64,000 nucleotides of DNA from Apricaphanius iberus (GCA_028564705.1 JAPXFQ010000256.1:1240001-1304000); one strand, 5' to 3'; shown: positions 1-17,194, counted from the first letter of the stretch. The notes: generated by a model not told the origin, from the letters alone. Numbers and translations are program-made.

Positions 1-1
1 A

Positions 2-3000
2 GCTGAACTCGATCGCCTGCATGCTGAAAAGGAAATGGAGACAGCTCGGGCCAGACTTCAAGCCTATGATAGAGAGATAAAACAGACGACTGACCCACAC
101 CATGATCAATTGAACCAGAGTCCTACACCTCAAATGTCTTCACAGCATTCTTCTCATGCAGCAGTGTTATCCACCCCAGTTACTGTGAGTGAACTGACTC
201 AAGCCCTTCAGGATAACATAACAATAAATAGGCTTCCCATCCCACAACCAACAGTATTTGAAGGAGAACCTCTTCACTTTATCGAATGGAAAAAATCCTT
301 CATGTCACTGATTGGCCAAAAGGCAATTCCTGCAGCAGACAAGCTATATTATCTGAAAAGGTACGTCAGTGGCCCAGCTCTCAAATGTTTAGAAGGAACC
401 TTTTTCAGAAATGATGAATTAGCATATCAGGATGCCTGGAAAAAACTCGACCAACGATATGGCCAGACATTTTTGATTCAAAGAGCCTTCAGAGAGAAAT
501 TGACAAGCTGGCCAAAAATACACAGTAAGGACGCAGAAGGACTCAGAAGTTTTGCTGACTTCATAAGCGCCTGTGATTCAGCGATGCACCATGTTAAAGG
601 CCTTGAAATATTAAATGATTGTGAAGAAAATCAAAAACTGACACAAAAGCTACCTGACTGGACAGCTGCCAGATGGAATCGCCAGGTTACAAAAGCACTA
701 ATGAATGATCAAGAATTTCCAAAGCTGAGTGAATTTGCTGCATTTCTACAAGAGGAAGCAGAAGTAGCCTGTAACCCTGTTACTTCAATCCATGCGCTTC
801 GTGCCTCTGAATCGTCTACTGATAAAAGGGTTTCAAGAGACAGTAAACGAAACATGGCAAATGTTTTAAGTACAAAGACTGTTGTGCAATATGACAAAGC
901 ATCGAATGCCATTCTCCAATGTATACTGTGCCAAAACTCACATAGACTTGACCAATGTCCGGACTTCCTGAAAGGGCAGCTGGAGGAGAGACGAACATTT
1001 GTGAAAGACAAAAAACTATGTTACGGCTGTTTAAATCAAAATCACAGTGTAAGAGAATGTCATCAGCGCCTCACCTGCGAAATGTGCACAAAAAGACATC
1101 CAACCTGCCTGCATGATGACAGCTACAGCAGAGAAACAGCGGCAGGAAGACAAGTAAGGGGTCAAAATACATCACAAAGGTGCATATCAGAGCCAACAAA
1201 TGCTATAGCACTGAATGTTGCTAGAGAAGGACAATGTGCCACTGCAATGATCGTTCCTGTATGGGTGTCATCCGCCGCTAACCCACGTGTAGAGAAGCTT
1301 GTCTATGCTTTATTAGACACTCAGAGTGACACAGCTTTTATTGAGAAAGACTTAAGTCAGAAACTGCAAGTTGAAAGCTATCCAGTGAAACTTAAGCTAA
1401 CAACAATGATTGGAGAAAATGCTATTTTACATAGCTGCAGAGTAATTGGTCTTCGAGTGCGCGGTTACAGCTCTGCCACACACATTGACCTTCCTCCTAC
1501 ATACACAAAGGATCACATCCCAGCCAACCGAGAACACATACCGACTTGTGACACAGCTAGGCAGTGGGATCATCTAACAAAACTCACAGATGACATACCT
1601 CCCCTCCTCAGTTGTGAGGTAGGATTATTGCTAGGGTACAACTGCTCAAGAGCCTTAGCACCCAGGCAAGTGATTTTAGGCAGAGAGGATGAACCATATG
1701 CTGTCCAGACAGTTTTAGGATGGAGCATAGTGGGACCTTCAGAAAACTGCAATCATACAAGTAAAGTTAAAAGCATCTCTCATCGTGTTTCCATCAAAGA
1801 GATACCACCAATGACCCCGTTCGATGCAGTTTGTGCTCTCGAGAGTGACTTCAAAGAAGCAGCTGGAAGGGATAAAACTGTCTCACAGGATGATATTCGC
1901 TTTCTCCAAAAGCTTCAAGAATCAATAAAAATAAATGAACAAGGACACTATGAGATGCCATTGCCCTTTAAGGAGAGGCCATGCATGCCAAATAACAGAA
2001 TGCTTGCAGAGATACGTCTTGACCAGCTCAAAAGAAAACTCTCTAAAAATGATAAATACAAGGAAGATTATATTAAATACATGTCAGACATTATAGAGAG
2101 AGGAGAGGCTGAAGAAGCTGTAAAGGAGGCACCTACTGGTGAAAAATGGTATATACCACATCATGGTATTTACCACCCAAAAGAAATCCTCTTCCCTAAA
2201 AAGGAAATAGTGGAACTCTCTGTCGGGGACCCAGAAATTAAAAGGGTACAGACATTACACACTAATGCTGCTGCACACTTTTGTCTTGCAGACCGTCTAA
2301 TAAAGTTTTCCTCTTGGAGTCGGGCCGTCAGTGCTATTGCACGTCTCAGAAGACGACTCCTAAAATACAAATCCACCACTCATTCCACTGCAAAGGAAAA
2401 ACAAGAGGCAGAGATGGTTATTATTAAAGATCTCCAAAAACAAGAATATCAGGAAGAGATAAAAACTCTGAGCAAAGGAAAACCTCTCCCACACAACAAC
2501 AAACTACATCACCTGGATCCCTTTCTGGACACCAAGGGTGTGATTAAGGTGGGAGGAAGACTGAACAGCTCAACTATGCCTGCTTTATTCAAACATCCAA
2601 CTGTTATTCCTGGACGTCATCATGTTGCGAAATTAATCATTGGTCATTTCCATGAAAAGGTTAAACACCAGGGCAAAGGCTTCACTATGAATGAAATCCG
2701 AGCTAATGGATTTTGGATTTCAGGACTAAGTCAGTGTGTCACTTCCTACATCCGCCAATGTGTTTTCTGCAGGAAGCTGAGGAGACCTGTGGAACGTCAG
2801 AGAATGAGTGATCTACCAACAACACGGATGGAACCATCTCCTCCTTTCACAAACTGTGGGATGGACTGTTTTGGACCTTTCCTGACAAAAAATGGACGAA
2901 AACAACACAAGAGATACGGTCTGATCTTCACCTGCTTCAGCTCTCGTGCAATCCATCTAGAGATGTTAGATGATCTATCCACAGATGCATTTATTAATGG

Positions 3001-3790
3001 TCTGCGCTGCTTCATTGCACTGAGAGGCTCAGTAAAGCAAATTAATTGTGATCAAGGCACCAATTTCGTGGGTGCAAAAAATGAACTGAATGCTGCTCTA
3101 CTGGAAGTTGATTCAGATAGATTGACAGCTTTTCTTTCTGAAAAACAGTGCGAATTCATGTTCAATGCACCTCAGGCAAGCCATGCTGGAGGAGTATGGG
3201 AGCGATACATAAGAACTGTAAGGAATGTTCTCAACGCCACTTTTGCACTTTCCCCGGGCGGTCTCAACGATGCTTCTCTGCGAACCATCCTATATGAAGC
3301 TGCAGCCGTCGTGAACAACCGTCCTCTCACAACAGACAATTTGAGTGATCCAAACAGTTTGGAACCTCTCACTCCTAATCACCTCATTACTTTAAAGGCC
3401 ACAACTGCCCTACCCCCTCCAGGCAACTTCATAAGAGAGGATTTGTATGGAAGGAAAAGATGGCGTCAGGTGCAGTACATGGTTGAACAGTTCTGGAGTC
3501 GCTGGAGGAAGGAGTATCTTCATAGCCTAATGCTCAGACAACGCTGGCATACACCTAAGAGAAACATCAAGGTTGGTGATATTGTGATAGACACAGAAGA
3601 AATCCAGCCCAGATCAACATGGCGACTGGGAAGAGTTTCAGAGACTTTCACAGATAAGGATGGACTTGTTAGAAGAGTTAAAGTTATTTTGGCAGATAAA
3701 AATCTGAACAACAAGGGTCAACGCATCAACAGATTTTCTGTAGTTGTGAGACCAATTCAGAAGTTAGTTCTGCTATTAGAGATGCCATAA
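2..3790 (+). CDS. BEL/Pao-type Gag-protease-integrase polyprotein, RT/RNase H missing, 5' partial
   Basis: The reading frame is open from the first bases of the window (in-frame residues precede the first Met at 35), so the true start lies upstream. Counting from that Met, I see: a Gag-like region (about 70-250) of the DUF1759 type; cysteine/histidine knuckles (about 294-360: CILC, CYGC, CEMC clusters); a retropepsin-like motif LLDTQSDTAF near 427 (DUF1758/A16 type, DTQ rather than DTG/DSG); an H2C2 zinc finger before the integrase (GHFHEKVKH ... CVFC); an integrase core with D944, D1006 and E1056; and a C-terminal DUF5641-like tail. The frame passes from a motif that normally opens the reverse transcriptase (WYIPHHGIYHPK, about 715) directly into sequence that normally follows RNase H. 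Several hundred residues are therefore absent with no frameshift. Such an element could not reverse-transcribe itself. It may be a non-autonomous copy or, less likely, a co-opted gene. Confidence 0.9.
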   Translation, partial: AELDRLHAEKEMETARARLQAYDREIKQTTDPHHDQLNQSPTPQMSSQHSSHAAVLSTPVTVSELTQALQDNITINRLPIPQPTVFEGEPLHFIEWKKSFMSLIGQKAIPAADKLYYLKRYVSGPALKCLEGTFFRNDELAYQDAWKKLDQRYGQTFLIQRAFREKLTSWPKIHSKDAEGLRSFADFISACDSAMHHVKGLEILNDCEENQKLTQKLPDWTAARWNRQVTKALMNDQEFPKLSEFAAFLQEEAEVACNPVTSIHALRASESSTDKRVSRDSKRNMANVLSTKTVVQYDKASNAILQCILCQNSHRLDQCPDFLKGQLEERRTFVKDKKLCYGCLNQNHSVRECHQRLTCEMCTKRHPTCLHDDSYSRETAAGRQVRGQNTSQRCISEPTNAIALNVAREGQCATAMIVPVWVSSAANPRVEKLVYALLDTQSDTAFIEKDLSQKLQVESYPVKLKLTTMIGENAILHSCRVIGLRVRGYSSATHIDLPPTYTKDHIPANREHIPTCDTARQWDHLTKLTDDIPPLLSCEVGLLLGYNCSRALAPRQVILGREDEPYAVQTVLGWSIVGPSENCNHTSKVKSISHRVSIKEIPPMTPFDAVCALESDFKEAAGRDKTVSQDDIRFLQKLQESIKINEQGHYEMPLPFKERPCMPNNRMLAEIRLDQLKRKLSKNDKYKEDYIKYMSDIIERGEAEEAVKEAPTGEKWYIPHHGIYHPKEILFPKKEIVELSVGDPEIKRVQTLHTNAAAHFCLADRLIKFSSWSRAVSAIARLRRRLLKYKSTTHSTAKEKQEAEMVIIKDLQKQEYQEEIKTLSKGKPLPHNNKLHHLDPFLDTKGVIKVGGRLNSSTMPALFKHPTVIPGRHHVAKLIIGHFHEKVKHQGKGFTMNEIRANGFWISGLSQCVTSYIRQCVFCRKLRRPVERQRMSDLPTTRMEPSPPFTNCGMDCFGPFLTKNGRKQHKRYGLIFTCFSSRAIHLEMLDDLSTDAFINGLRCFIALRGSVKQINCDQGTNFVGAKNELNAALLEVDSDRLTAFLSEKQCEFMFNAPQASHAGGVWERYIRTVRNVLNATFALSPGGLNDASLRTILYEAAAVVNNRPLTTDNLSDPNSLEPLTPNHLITLKATTALPPPGNFIREDLYGRKRWRQVQYMVEQFWSRWRKEYLHSLMLRQRWHTPKRNIKVGDIVIDTEEIQPRSTWRLGRVSETFTDKDGLVRRVKVILADKNLNNKGQRINRFSVVVRPIQKLVLLLEMP

Positions 3791-3890
3791 GTATATTGAA
3801 GCTCTTAAAGCTCATGTTATTCATTGTTCTACAGTAAAAAAGAAAAATTATTTGTTTTATTTTACAAAACCTTCATAATTTTGGTGGGAG

Positions 3891-4324
3891 TGTAATGGCT
3901 GTTAGATAGGGATATTGTAATTTGAAGGAGGCAAATGCCATTTCTTTTGTACTTTATTTTGTAATCTCCGCTTAAAGGAAATGTATTTTATTTTGAAGGA
4001 CATGTTTGGTTACCTGAACGGAAGTTACACAAGAAACCCCAGATAAGATAAAATGAAAATCACTGTGAAATATTAAAAGTTAAAGGTTTTAGCCTGGTCA
4101 GAAAGGAGCCAACATGGTAACGAAATGTGTTATATTGTTTAGTACATAATAACAAAAACCCTACTTATAGAATATAAAGGTATCTATATTTGTTTCTTTT
4201 GTTATGTTTGCCAATTCCAGCTCTTACGTAGGTGTGATGCTTCAAAAACAAAACAGACACAATTCAAATAAAGGAAGCAGCTAAAACCATCAGTAAGGCT
4301 CATCTTTGTCTGACTGGGAGCTAC
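3891..4324 (+). repeat. Candidate 3' LTR of the BEL/Pao element
   Basis: It begins TGTAATGG directly after a purine-rich tract and ends ...GGGAGCTACA, giving TG...CA ends about 434 bases apart. An AATAAA box lies near 4266, about 55 bases before the proposed end, as expected for an LTR polyadenylation signal. The 3' boundary is an inference, since no second LTR is in view to align with it. Confidence 0.5.
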
Positions 4325-4861
4325 ATGTTGTATGCCTCTTGTCAAGCCTCTCCTGAACAACAAGCAAAAAAAGTGACTTACATGGGCTTAAGGAAAAGAA
4401 CTGCAAATTTTGCATCTCATTAAAAAAATAAGGTCCCAGAGTCTGGAGGAAGAATGTAGAAGCACACAATCCAAGATGCTTGAAGTGCAGTGTGAAGTTT
4501 TCACAGTCTGTGTTGTTTGGGGAGCCATGTCTTCTGGTGGTGGTGGTCCACTGTGCTGTGCCGCACGAGGCAGTAATTGATACAAAAGGGGCCCAAATCA
4601 AGTATTGAGTACATTTGCATGATTATACTTTACAGAGGGGAAACACCTCTTTATCTAAAATCCTTGTTTTCTTGATTACATGTAATATTCAAATTTCCTC
4701 AGATCTTGAATGTAGTGTTTACATAAACTGTAAGTCATAATAATAAAAATGATATCAAATAAAGGCTTAAAATATCTCGCTTTGCATGTAATGAGTCTAC
4801 ATCATGTATTACTTTCAATTACAAAATAAATAGATTTTGCACAACATTATATATATATATT

Positions 4862-4902
<41 letters not shown>

Positions 4903-6458
4903 CTGAAGATGTAGAAAGTTGTTTAAAGTCATGTGAACTTACATTACTTGGCCAGTAGATGACAGCATTGGGCCTGTGCCGTGACTTCCACAGCAAGAGA
5001 AGCGTTGTGTTTTTTTGTTTTTGTTTGTTTGTTGTTGTTGTTGTTGTGTTTTTTGGGGGGAGGGGGGGGGATTGCAACTACTTCAGAAAGTACTAAAAAG
5101 CTTAACAGTAAGTCCAGGTTCCAGTAGAATGATTTTTTCTGTTTCGTTTTTTCAGATTGTTTGAGTTATTTTTTATCTACAAGAAAACTGCTGAAACAAT
5201 CTTATTTTTATTGATAATAAAAAAACAGAAATAAGAGTTGTTAACAAGAAACTTAAAAACAAAATTTGCCTAATAAATTGACTGAATAATGCAGTGAGGA
5301 TTTTGTCTATTTAGTTTATATAAACTGCCACATATTTTCAAGATGTTTCAGATTTTGAAGGAGAAAATCCTATAACATGAATAGGGTTATCTTATAGGTA
5401 ATAGGCTTGCCCCCTCTTAAAAGGTATCACTATTTCAAAAACAATGGCAATTCTGCTTTTTAAACATTTAAAGGGTTATTATCTGTTACGCTTTGTTTAC
5501 ATTCAAGTGACTGGAGTTTTTCATACTGTAATATTTTTAAACTGTAATTCTAAAGACCTTGTCCAAAAAGTAAAATTGCTTAGCTTTGATCAACAGACAT
5601 AAAGGTCAACAAACAGTCACTTTTTAAGGATAATCCAACAAAATCAATAATTTCCTGATGCAGTGCACTTTAAAACGTTTTAATACATTAACCCTGCAAA
5701 CTTGCCAACTAAATATAATCAGTTTTTAAAATTCCAAAAGCTATTTGGTTTATCTATTTTGTTATGAGCAGATTTTGGAGGATTTTTTTTCTACACCCCT
5801 TTGAGTGCTTAATGGTGAAGATTTCAAAGTTCAGACAGTGAACTCTTTAGGATTGCGTAGGTCCCTCACTTTGGAAACTTACTTCTCTGAATTTGCTGCC
5901 AAAAATGTTGCTGCAGGTGTTTTGCAGTTATTCCAGTGTTTTTGACCATCTGCTTCCTTAGGAAGGAGGGAGACAATGAAAAGTCCATCCTCTGGCTATT
6001 TGCAGCCAGCATAATGGCTGCTCCTCAAACTTCAGATCACACTTCAAACAATATCTCACACTGCATTTTTAAATTGAACTGTCAGCAGAGCAGCTGTTCA
6101 AAGAATGCTCTGTCTGCACCTCACGTTTTCCAAGGACTTTTCTGAACATGTCTTGAATCAAAATTGCATAACCTAAATAAATCATACAAAATAAAATCTG
6201 GACAAATGAATGGTAGTTTAATTGGTATTCATTGTATAGATTCGAACATCACTGTATAGCAGAGGCAAACAGCTGTGGTTGGAGTCTGGACCACTCGGTC
6301 ATCATGCAGCGGCTTGGGTCTCGGGGGTTCCGTGTCTCCGTACACTGGCAGGTGGAGATTCTGCATTGTATTCACAAACAGAATTATGACATAATAAGAA
6401 AATTACCCATAGGTAAAAATCTGCCATAACTGTTTTTTTTTTTCATTGATACCTTTTG
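4325..6458. other. Intergenic / nmu 3' flank, no gene recognised
   Basis: A/T-rich sequence with no convincing coding exon on either strand. It contains a TA microsatellite at 4848-4901 and a TTG/TTTG-rich then G-rich tract at about 5008-5070. The short ORFs here lack recognisable domains. The nmu 3' untranslated region, on the minus strand, must run into the right-hand part of this stretch, but I could not place its polyadenylation signal. Confidence 0.6.
4848..4901. repeat. (TA)n microsatellite
   Basis: Nearly uninterrupted TA dinucleotides with one short break around 4860-4870. Confidence 0.95.
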
Positions 6459-11466
<5,008 letters not shown>

Positions 11467-11800
11467 GGCGCTGCTGCTGATGATGTGCAGGGTGCAGAGG
11501 GCTCCGCGCTGCTCAGGTTGGCTTTGGCTTCTGAAGGTCTTCATCTCCCTCACTGAATGGCCTTTCTTCTCTGTTGTGTGTGTTTTTTTTTCTCCCACTT
11601 CCCGCTCTTCTGACACTTTTTGTCTGGCGTCAGACAAATATGAAGCCTCACACACCCCGCACCCTCCACAGAGGAACGTGGCTGCGTCACTGGGAAGGGA
11701 GCCCCTCGTGCGTGTTAAGCTATTAGGCTTAATTAACAAGTTGGCGGATGTATTAGAACAAAATGGTGAGTACGAGAAGTTTAAAATACGTCCAAACATT
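11467..11800 (-). promoter_or_regulatory. nmu 5' untranslated region and promoter-proximal region
   Basis: Upstream of the chosen nmu start codon the minus strand becomes comparatively G/C-rich and then, beyond about 11.7 kb, A/T-rich. A TGACGCAG motif at about 11677-11684 resembles a CRE half-site. I cannot place the transcription start. Confidence 0.35.
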
Positions 11801-12812
11801 GTTTTTGCTTGGACTTTCCTATTGCCAATTAAATGTGAAATAATTTCTAAAGTCCAGTAGCAAGGGTATTATTTTAATATGAGTGGGCAAAATATATATT
11901 ACTACTCATTTCTAAATTCAGCTAAATGACAGTCCTTTTAGTATTTCTTTTATGCAACTGTACACCTCTTTACATTTATTAACTGTCATGTTTCCCCTGG
12001 ACATATCCACTTCTTAGATTGGTGAAATTATCCAGGGTTTCATAGATTTTCCAGGGACCAACAAGCACCGACTGATACAATGCATGGAGTAGGACAGCCT
12101 TTCTCCCATCAAATGGCCTCCTGAGCTGATGCCTAGTGCATGGTTCTGATCTGTTGATATATGGAACAGACAGCAAGTAGTGCGCTGCTTGAATGCGCAT
12201 TGTGGCTCCTTGCGCCATGTCTGCTCCATTGCAGCAGTTTTCAATGTGTCAAAGCAGAAGCGTTAATTTATGGATGAAAACAGCTGGCATGTGTTCCTGT
12301 TTGAGAAAAGTGGTAAAGATCGTGTGGATCATATGGGCACAAAAACTATTATAATAAAAATGCTGTGAAAAGTGAGTGTTCATCTACATACAAGATGAAA
12401 ATTAAAGATTGTAGTATGCACTTTGAGTCCTTTTGAGACTACTGCTTTTGGATTTGATCGTTTCACAAAAAAATAGTAGATATACTTGAATTCTCAGATA
12501 TTATTTTGTTTGTTTTTCTTTTCTTTTGTTTTGTTTTTTTATTTAATTGTTGTTCAATATTAATGAAAAAGTGTATTAATGCTACTGGTAAAATTTCTAC
12601 TTTGAAAAAGTAACTATTTTATTATTTCCAGATATTTTAAAAGTAATGTAAAATCACAAACCAAACGGAGGATACACACTTTATACATGTTAAAAATCTA
12701 AAGTCTTGACCAACTCCCGAAAGTGTTTCAGTACCAAGTGTCCGCTTTTTTGGACATCATATTATGGACATCCGACATTACATCATAAATATAGTGATGT
12801 CGTAGCACTTTT

Positions 12813-12883
<71 letters not shown>

Positions 12884-14952
12884 CTCTGGTGATACCAACA
12901 GTATATCCATTTCTGTTTTACACTTTGTTTTTAATCGAATTTGATAAAATGTATCATTCAGTAAAGCATTTGAGCAGTATTTGAGCAAAACGTATTTTTA
13001 TTAAATTTATGAACAGGGGAAAAAAAGTTTGTCAAGGGGACCAAGGTAGATTATCAAAGGACATCAGCTCTCATTTCATTGAGAGGATTTTGAAGGCCCA
13101 GTTCTGCAGGACATCTGAATAACAGCCTTTCCATATTGAACATGATGTCCAGGCAGGCCATCGTTTCAGTCAAAATTAGAGGGAAGAAGAAAGAAAAAAA
13201 AGTTTTCTGCAGTCAAAAAGACAAATCATTCAGATAAACCACTGAACCCGAACTCTTATTCAACTAAATATCTGCTATGACAAAGTAGTGAGCTTACAAT
13301 TATATGAGGGAGGCTCAGGACTTATTGTATAGCAGTGATGTGTTGTTTTAGAAAGTAATGGTCTTCCCATTTTTAGGTCACACCACCAAACAACTATAAA
13401 AATATATAATTGCATTATACCTTTGTTAAACTTGTTATATATTAAAACGACTTCATTATATAGAGACTCATTATCAGTAATTTCAGAATTACCTTGTCTC
13501 TTAGCAGTCAGGTAATTTGTTGGCCTTTGTGAAGCTATCTGTGAGAGTAGAGACACTCTCCAGTAGTTCTTTTTATCTGGATCTTTTACGATAAATCAGA
13601 AAACATAATTATATATATTTAGAAGAGAAAAAAACCTACACCACTGTGTAGGTGTCTCCAGCTGCCCAGGATGAATTAATAGATGAACACAAAGTAAAGT
13701 GGATAAAGTTTCAGTGAAAATGGCTTGACTAAAACAAGGGATTTTGGATTTTATTCAAGTGCCATGAAGAGGAGGTTTGGGAGTTATGTTGAGAAGTGGG
13801 TAGGAGACAGAAATGCTGCAAGATTTACTGGATAAAATGTGGTTGTTCCAGTAAGATTTTGTATCTATGGTAATGAGGTGTGTTGTCAGTTTTAAAAACC
13901 CATTTCATCAACTAATGTCATTGCCTCTATGGAAAGACAGATCTGTTTAAGCGAAAACAAACTTAAAAGTTGTAAATGTAAAAACACGACTTAGTTGATG
14001 GAGGAAAGCTGTCATAAGTCCTCCTCCCATATTAGCTTTAGTTAAGTGGAGCATCTCAATCAAGCAGCTCCCTCCCTTGTCATCCACCTACACTAATCCC
14101 ATTGCCATAAATTATGTTCAAACAGTGGGTTAGCGTGCATGGGGGAAATAACAACAGTTTAACAAGTTACTTGCTTTTCACAGGTCAGTCACCACATGCA
14201 GGGATTCATCAAGTAAAGGAAATGTTTGTTTGTGTCATCACATTGTGTGTATGCTGCCTCCTGAAACCTTGGAGGAGGTGGTCCATCCTGCTGGAAAACA
14301 CTAGAAATGTCATGACCTTTAAAGAGTTAGGTTGCTGTAAAGTTGCTTGGTATTTACATATGCTGCTCTAATTAAATTCATATTATCATTGCTTTATTGA
14401 ATAATTAAAACCAAAAAGGGAGCCTCCAATGGGAAGGTAATTTATGCGTGACTGAGACACTATTACACCTTGAAACCACAACACAGATTATGGGCTTCAT
14501 TGTGATCAGTTTATAATCCTCTTTCAAAGACGGGTGCCAGAAAAAAACTTCTAAGACACAGCTGGAGTCAAAATTATTCCTTACTAGCTTTAAAATTAAT
14601 CAATGCATGGATCGTGCCTTTTTAATTATTTCTATTTATAAATTCTATTTTCAGAGGTTAGAAATATCTTGCAGTCTATTTGCTTTTTCTCTGCATACTT
14701 TTTCTATTTGTATTAATACAATATTCACAACATTTTGCAGCAAAAATTCAAGTACTCCATAAATATGAAGAAATAAAGGCAAATTACTTCATAAACTATA
14801 GTATGGGTAAATATGACAGGTATCGACCAGATTTCCAGAAATGTATTAAGTACATAGCTAAAAATCCTTTTTTGGAATGCAACTCCAGACAGCTTGTTCA
14901 AAACCTTTGCTGTGAACTTAAAAAAAATCTTCAAAAGAGGAATCCTTTGCTG
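11801..14952. other. Intergenic, no gene recognised
   Basis: A/T-rich DNA with a TA microsatellite at 12818-12876. The segment about 12000-12240 has an open minus-strand frame (e.g. GISSGGHLMGERLSYSMH) of more even composition that could be an old repeat, but I do not recognise it. No exons of EXOC1L were seen. Confidence 0.5.
12818..12876. repeat. (TA)n microsatellite
   Basis: Uninterrupted TA repeat of about 59 bases. Confidence 0.97.
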
Positions 14953-15394
14953 CATTCAGACCGCAGGCTTTGTCAGCGTCAGCAACGTCAAGATTATATT
15001 TTAACTCTATGGTGGAGACCGTTGGAGGAGGGTCACGGTCTTTGCCGCGCTTTGTGAGCATTGGCACTGTCAACTTTTCAAGCTTTTCCCGCGATTCAAG
15101 CTTCAAAGCTCATAACGCTAGCAACACAGAAGTTCAGCTAGTTGAACTTTTGACGGTCCTAAAGCTGATGACGCAGCACGGCAACCAATCAGAGCGACTC
15201 ACTGTAGTGACGTTGCCCGACGTAGATGCTGCCTTGCCAACCACGATCCGCGAGTGTTTAAAACATCCAGCAGAGAAAGGCCCGCCTACGAGCTTTGCTA
15301 GCTTCAGCTTAAAAATTTATCTTCTGTGTATATGCGTCGAACAAGATGCTTTATGAGTGTTGCCTGGCGCTGACAAAGCCTGCGGTCTGAACGC
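14953..15394. mobile_element. MITE with terminal inverted repeats (about 440 bp)
   Basis: The left end GCATTCAGACCGCAGGCTTT is matched as reverse complement by the right end AAAGCCTGCGGTCTGAACGC, extending to about 25 bases of inverted repeat. The interior is unusually G/C- and CpG-rich for its surroundings and has an ACCAATCAGAG box. No transposase is present. I could not define a target duplication, so the superfamily is open (hAT or PIF/Harbinger are candidates). Confidence 0.85.
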
Positions 15395-15447
15395 ATGCCT
15401 TAGGCACTGAATAGACGTAGAAGCCATGGTGGTTGAATTTTGTTGCT

Positions 15448-15449
15448 AT

Positions 15450-15496
<47 letters not shown>

Positions 15497-15500
15497 TTTT
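15448..15500. repeat. (TTTA)n microsatellite
   Basis: About thirteen consecutive TTTA units just after the 14953-15394 MITE. Confidence 0.95.
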
Positions 15501-17194
15501 AGAAAAACATACCTTCTATTTCTATTAGGTGCTCTGCACTTAACCTAATTACTCACCTGAAAAAAACTGCTGATTGGAGATATCACTGATACTAGATAAA
15601 AATCAGCTGTAGTCCAAATCTGACGACCTGTAGCACTCAGTTAGCTGAAACTGGTGTGGAATCCAAGTTGGAGGAATCGTCGTTGAAAAAAAAGTATTTT
15701 TACCAATAGAAGCATGTTTCATATGTTGCATTCAAGTTATAACTTAAAAGGTTTGCCATATTTTATGATGATATATTGTCGAAACAGCAATAATAATGTC
15801 TTCATGGTTTGTTAACATTTGTTAACATGTGGTATAAACTCATAGAAGGTAGATTGTTAACTGTTACATCTCAAACTCGTCATCAGAAAATCGCTTCAGT
15901 ATTCAATCAATTGATTGACGTAATGTCATCAGTTCAGATACAGAGTCAGATCCACCAAAACACATCATGACGTTCATGATTGGAAAATGAGCAGGATGAG
16001 TAACTCATTTACAAGTCACATCCTCCTCCCAGCCCCATTTGTTAACTTTGTAAAATGTCCTATGCCCCCTTCTTAATCGTTTGTCCAAATTGTGAAAATT
16101 TATTATTTCTTGTTGGCAGCAGCTTATTATGTCACCAACATGCTGCAAACTATTCTATTCCCAAAACAAAAGGTTCCATACAGTTTTTGTACAGTTTTTA
16201 TTTAAAAGGAAATACGTTTCCTAAAAATTAAATGCATTTTAATTTCGTCTAACTTTTGTATAAGATGGAAGTTTGCACTATTGCTCCAAAGCCTTGCTGT
16301 GTGTTTCACATTTAGTGCAGTTCATTTTGCAAGTCGGTTCTGTCAGCTAAATGGACGACAGTAGTGGAGTATCAACGTTTTTAAACACTATTAAATATGA
16401 TTTGCACACAACAGCATATTTGACAGCAATTTTTTGCTTCCTGTAATTTCCAATTACAATCAAATTCAGATTTCACTGAGATCTAGGACAAGCTTATACA
16501 AACAAATTTGGTGATTTACGAAAATCAAAAGAGTATTCTATTAACAAACTGCCTGTATAAATGTGTAGAACCTGCAATTAGAGACGGAAAGCTCTGAATG
16601 CTGCAGTGTCCTTTGATTTCCTGTTAATGTGATTAGTTATCGCTTTGAGCATCATTAGTTAATGGACATTAACACTGAGTGATGTCATGCTGTGATTTTT
16701 GTGGCACCAGATTTGCTGAATACCCTGCAATGTAGCTATTCCAGACAAATGTAAAGAGTGACGCGTGTTGCATTAGAGGAAAGCTCTGACAATTAACTGA
16801 AGAGCTGCGTTTTTCCTGCTTTAAACTAGTACAAATTGACTGTCAAGAGTAGTGATTGTGATTCTTTGACAGACATATAAGGCTCATTTTTGTTGTGCTT
16901 TGCTTTCTAGTCTACAAAGATCTAAATGACTGTTTACAACGATACTTGAAGTACCTCGCTGTGATTATTAGGGAGACCAGAGAAGGAGCCTTTTGGTTAT
17001 GAAGTTTTGCCAGCTATAGCCTGAAAAAGCAACAGAAAACCTTCTCCATATGAGGAGAAAGGACATTGAGATTAGGCATCAAGGGAGTGTGGGTCCCCTG
17101 GGTGTGCTATTTCCGGTGGTCACAATGTAATCTTTAAACCTAATGGTAAATGCACTTTGTTAAGATCCAGGACTCCAATTCGTTTTACTCTACA
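15501..17194. other. Intergenic, nothing recognised
   Basis: A/T-rich sequence without convincing ORFs, splice-flanked exons or clear repeat ends on either strand. Confidence 0.6.

Larger units (their letters stand above)
1..4324 (+). mobile_element. 3' part of a BEL/Pao LTR retrotransposon
   Basis: The polyprotein ORF is followed by about 100 bases of A/T-rich leader and a purine run (ttggtgggag, 3881-3890). A candidate 3' LTR then starts with TGTAATGG. The 5' LTR and primer binding site lie outside the window, so LTR identity and target duplication cannot be compared here. Domain order protease-(RT)-integrase with a DUF5641 tail is typical of BEL/Pao rather than Gypsy or Copia. Confidence 0.8.

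Noticed and set aside
12706..12988. ORFs with IYIYIYIY on both strands
   Set aside because: Translation of the TA microsatellite; no domain and mirrored on both strands.
14680..15356. ORFs at 14680-15057 and 14970-15356 as genes
   Set aside because: They run through the MITE ends and interior and show no conserved domain.
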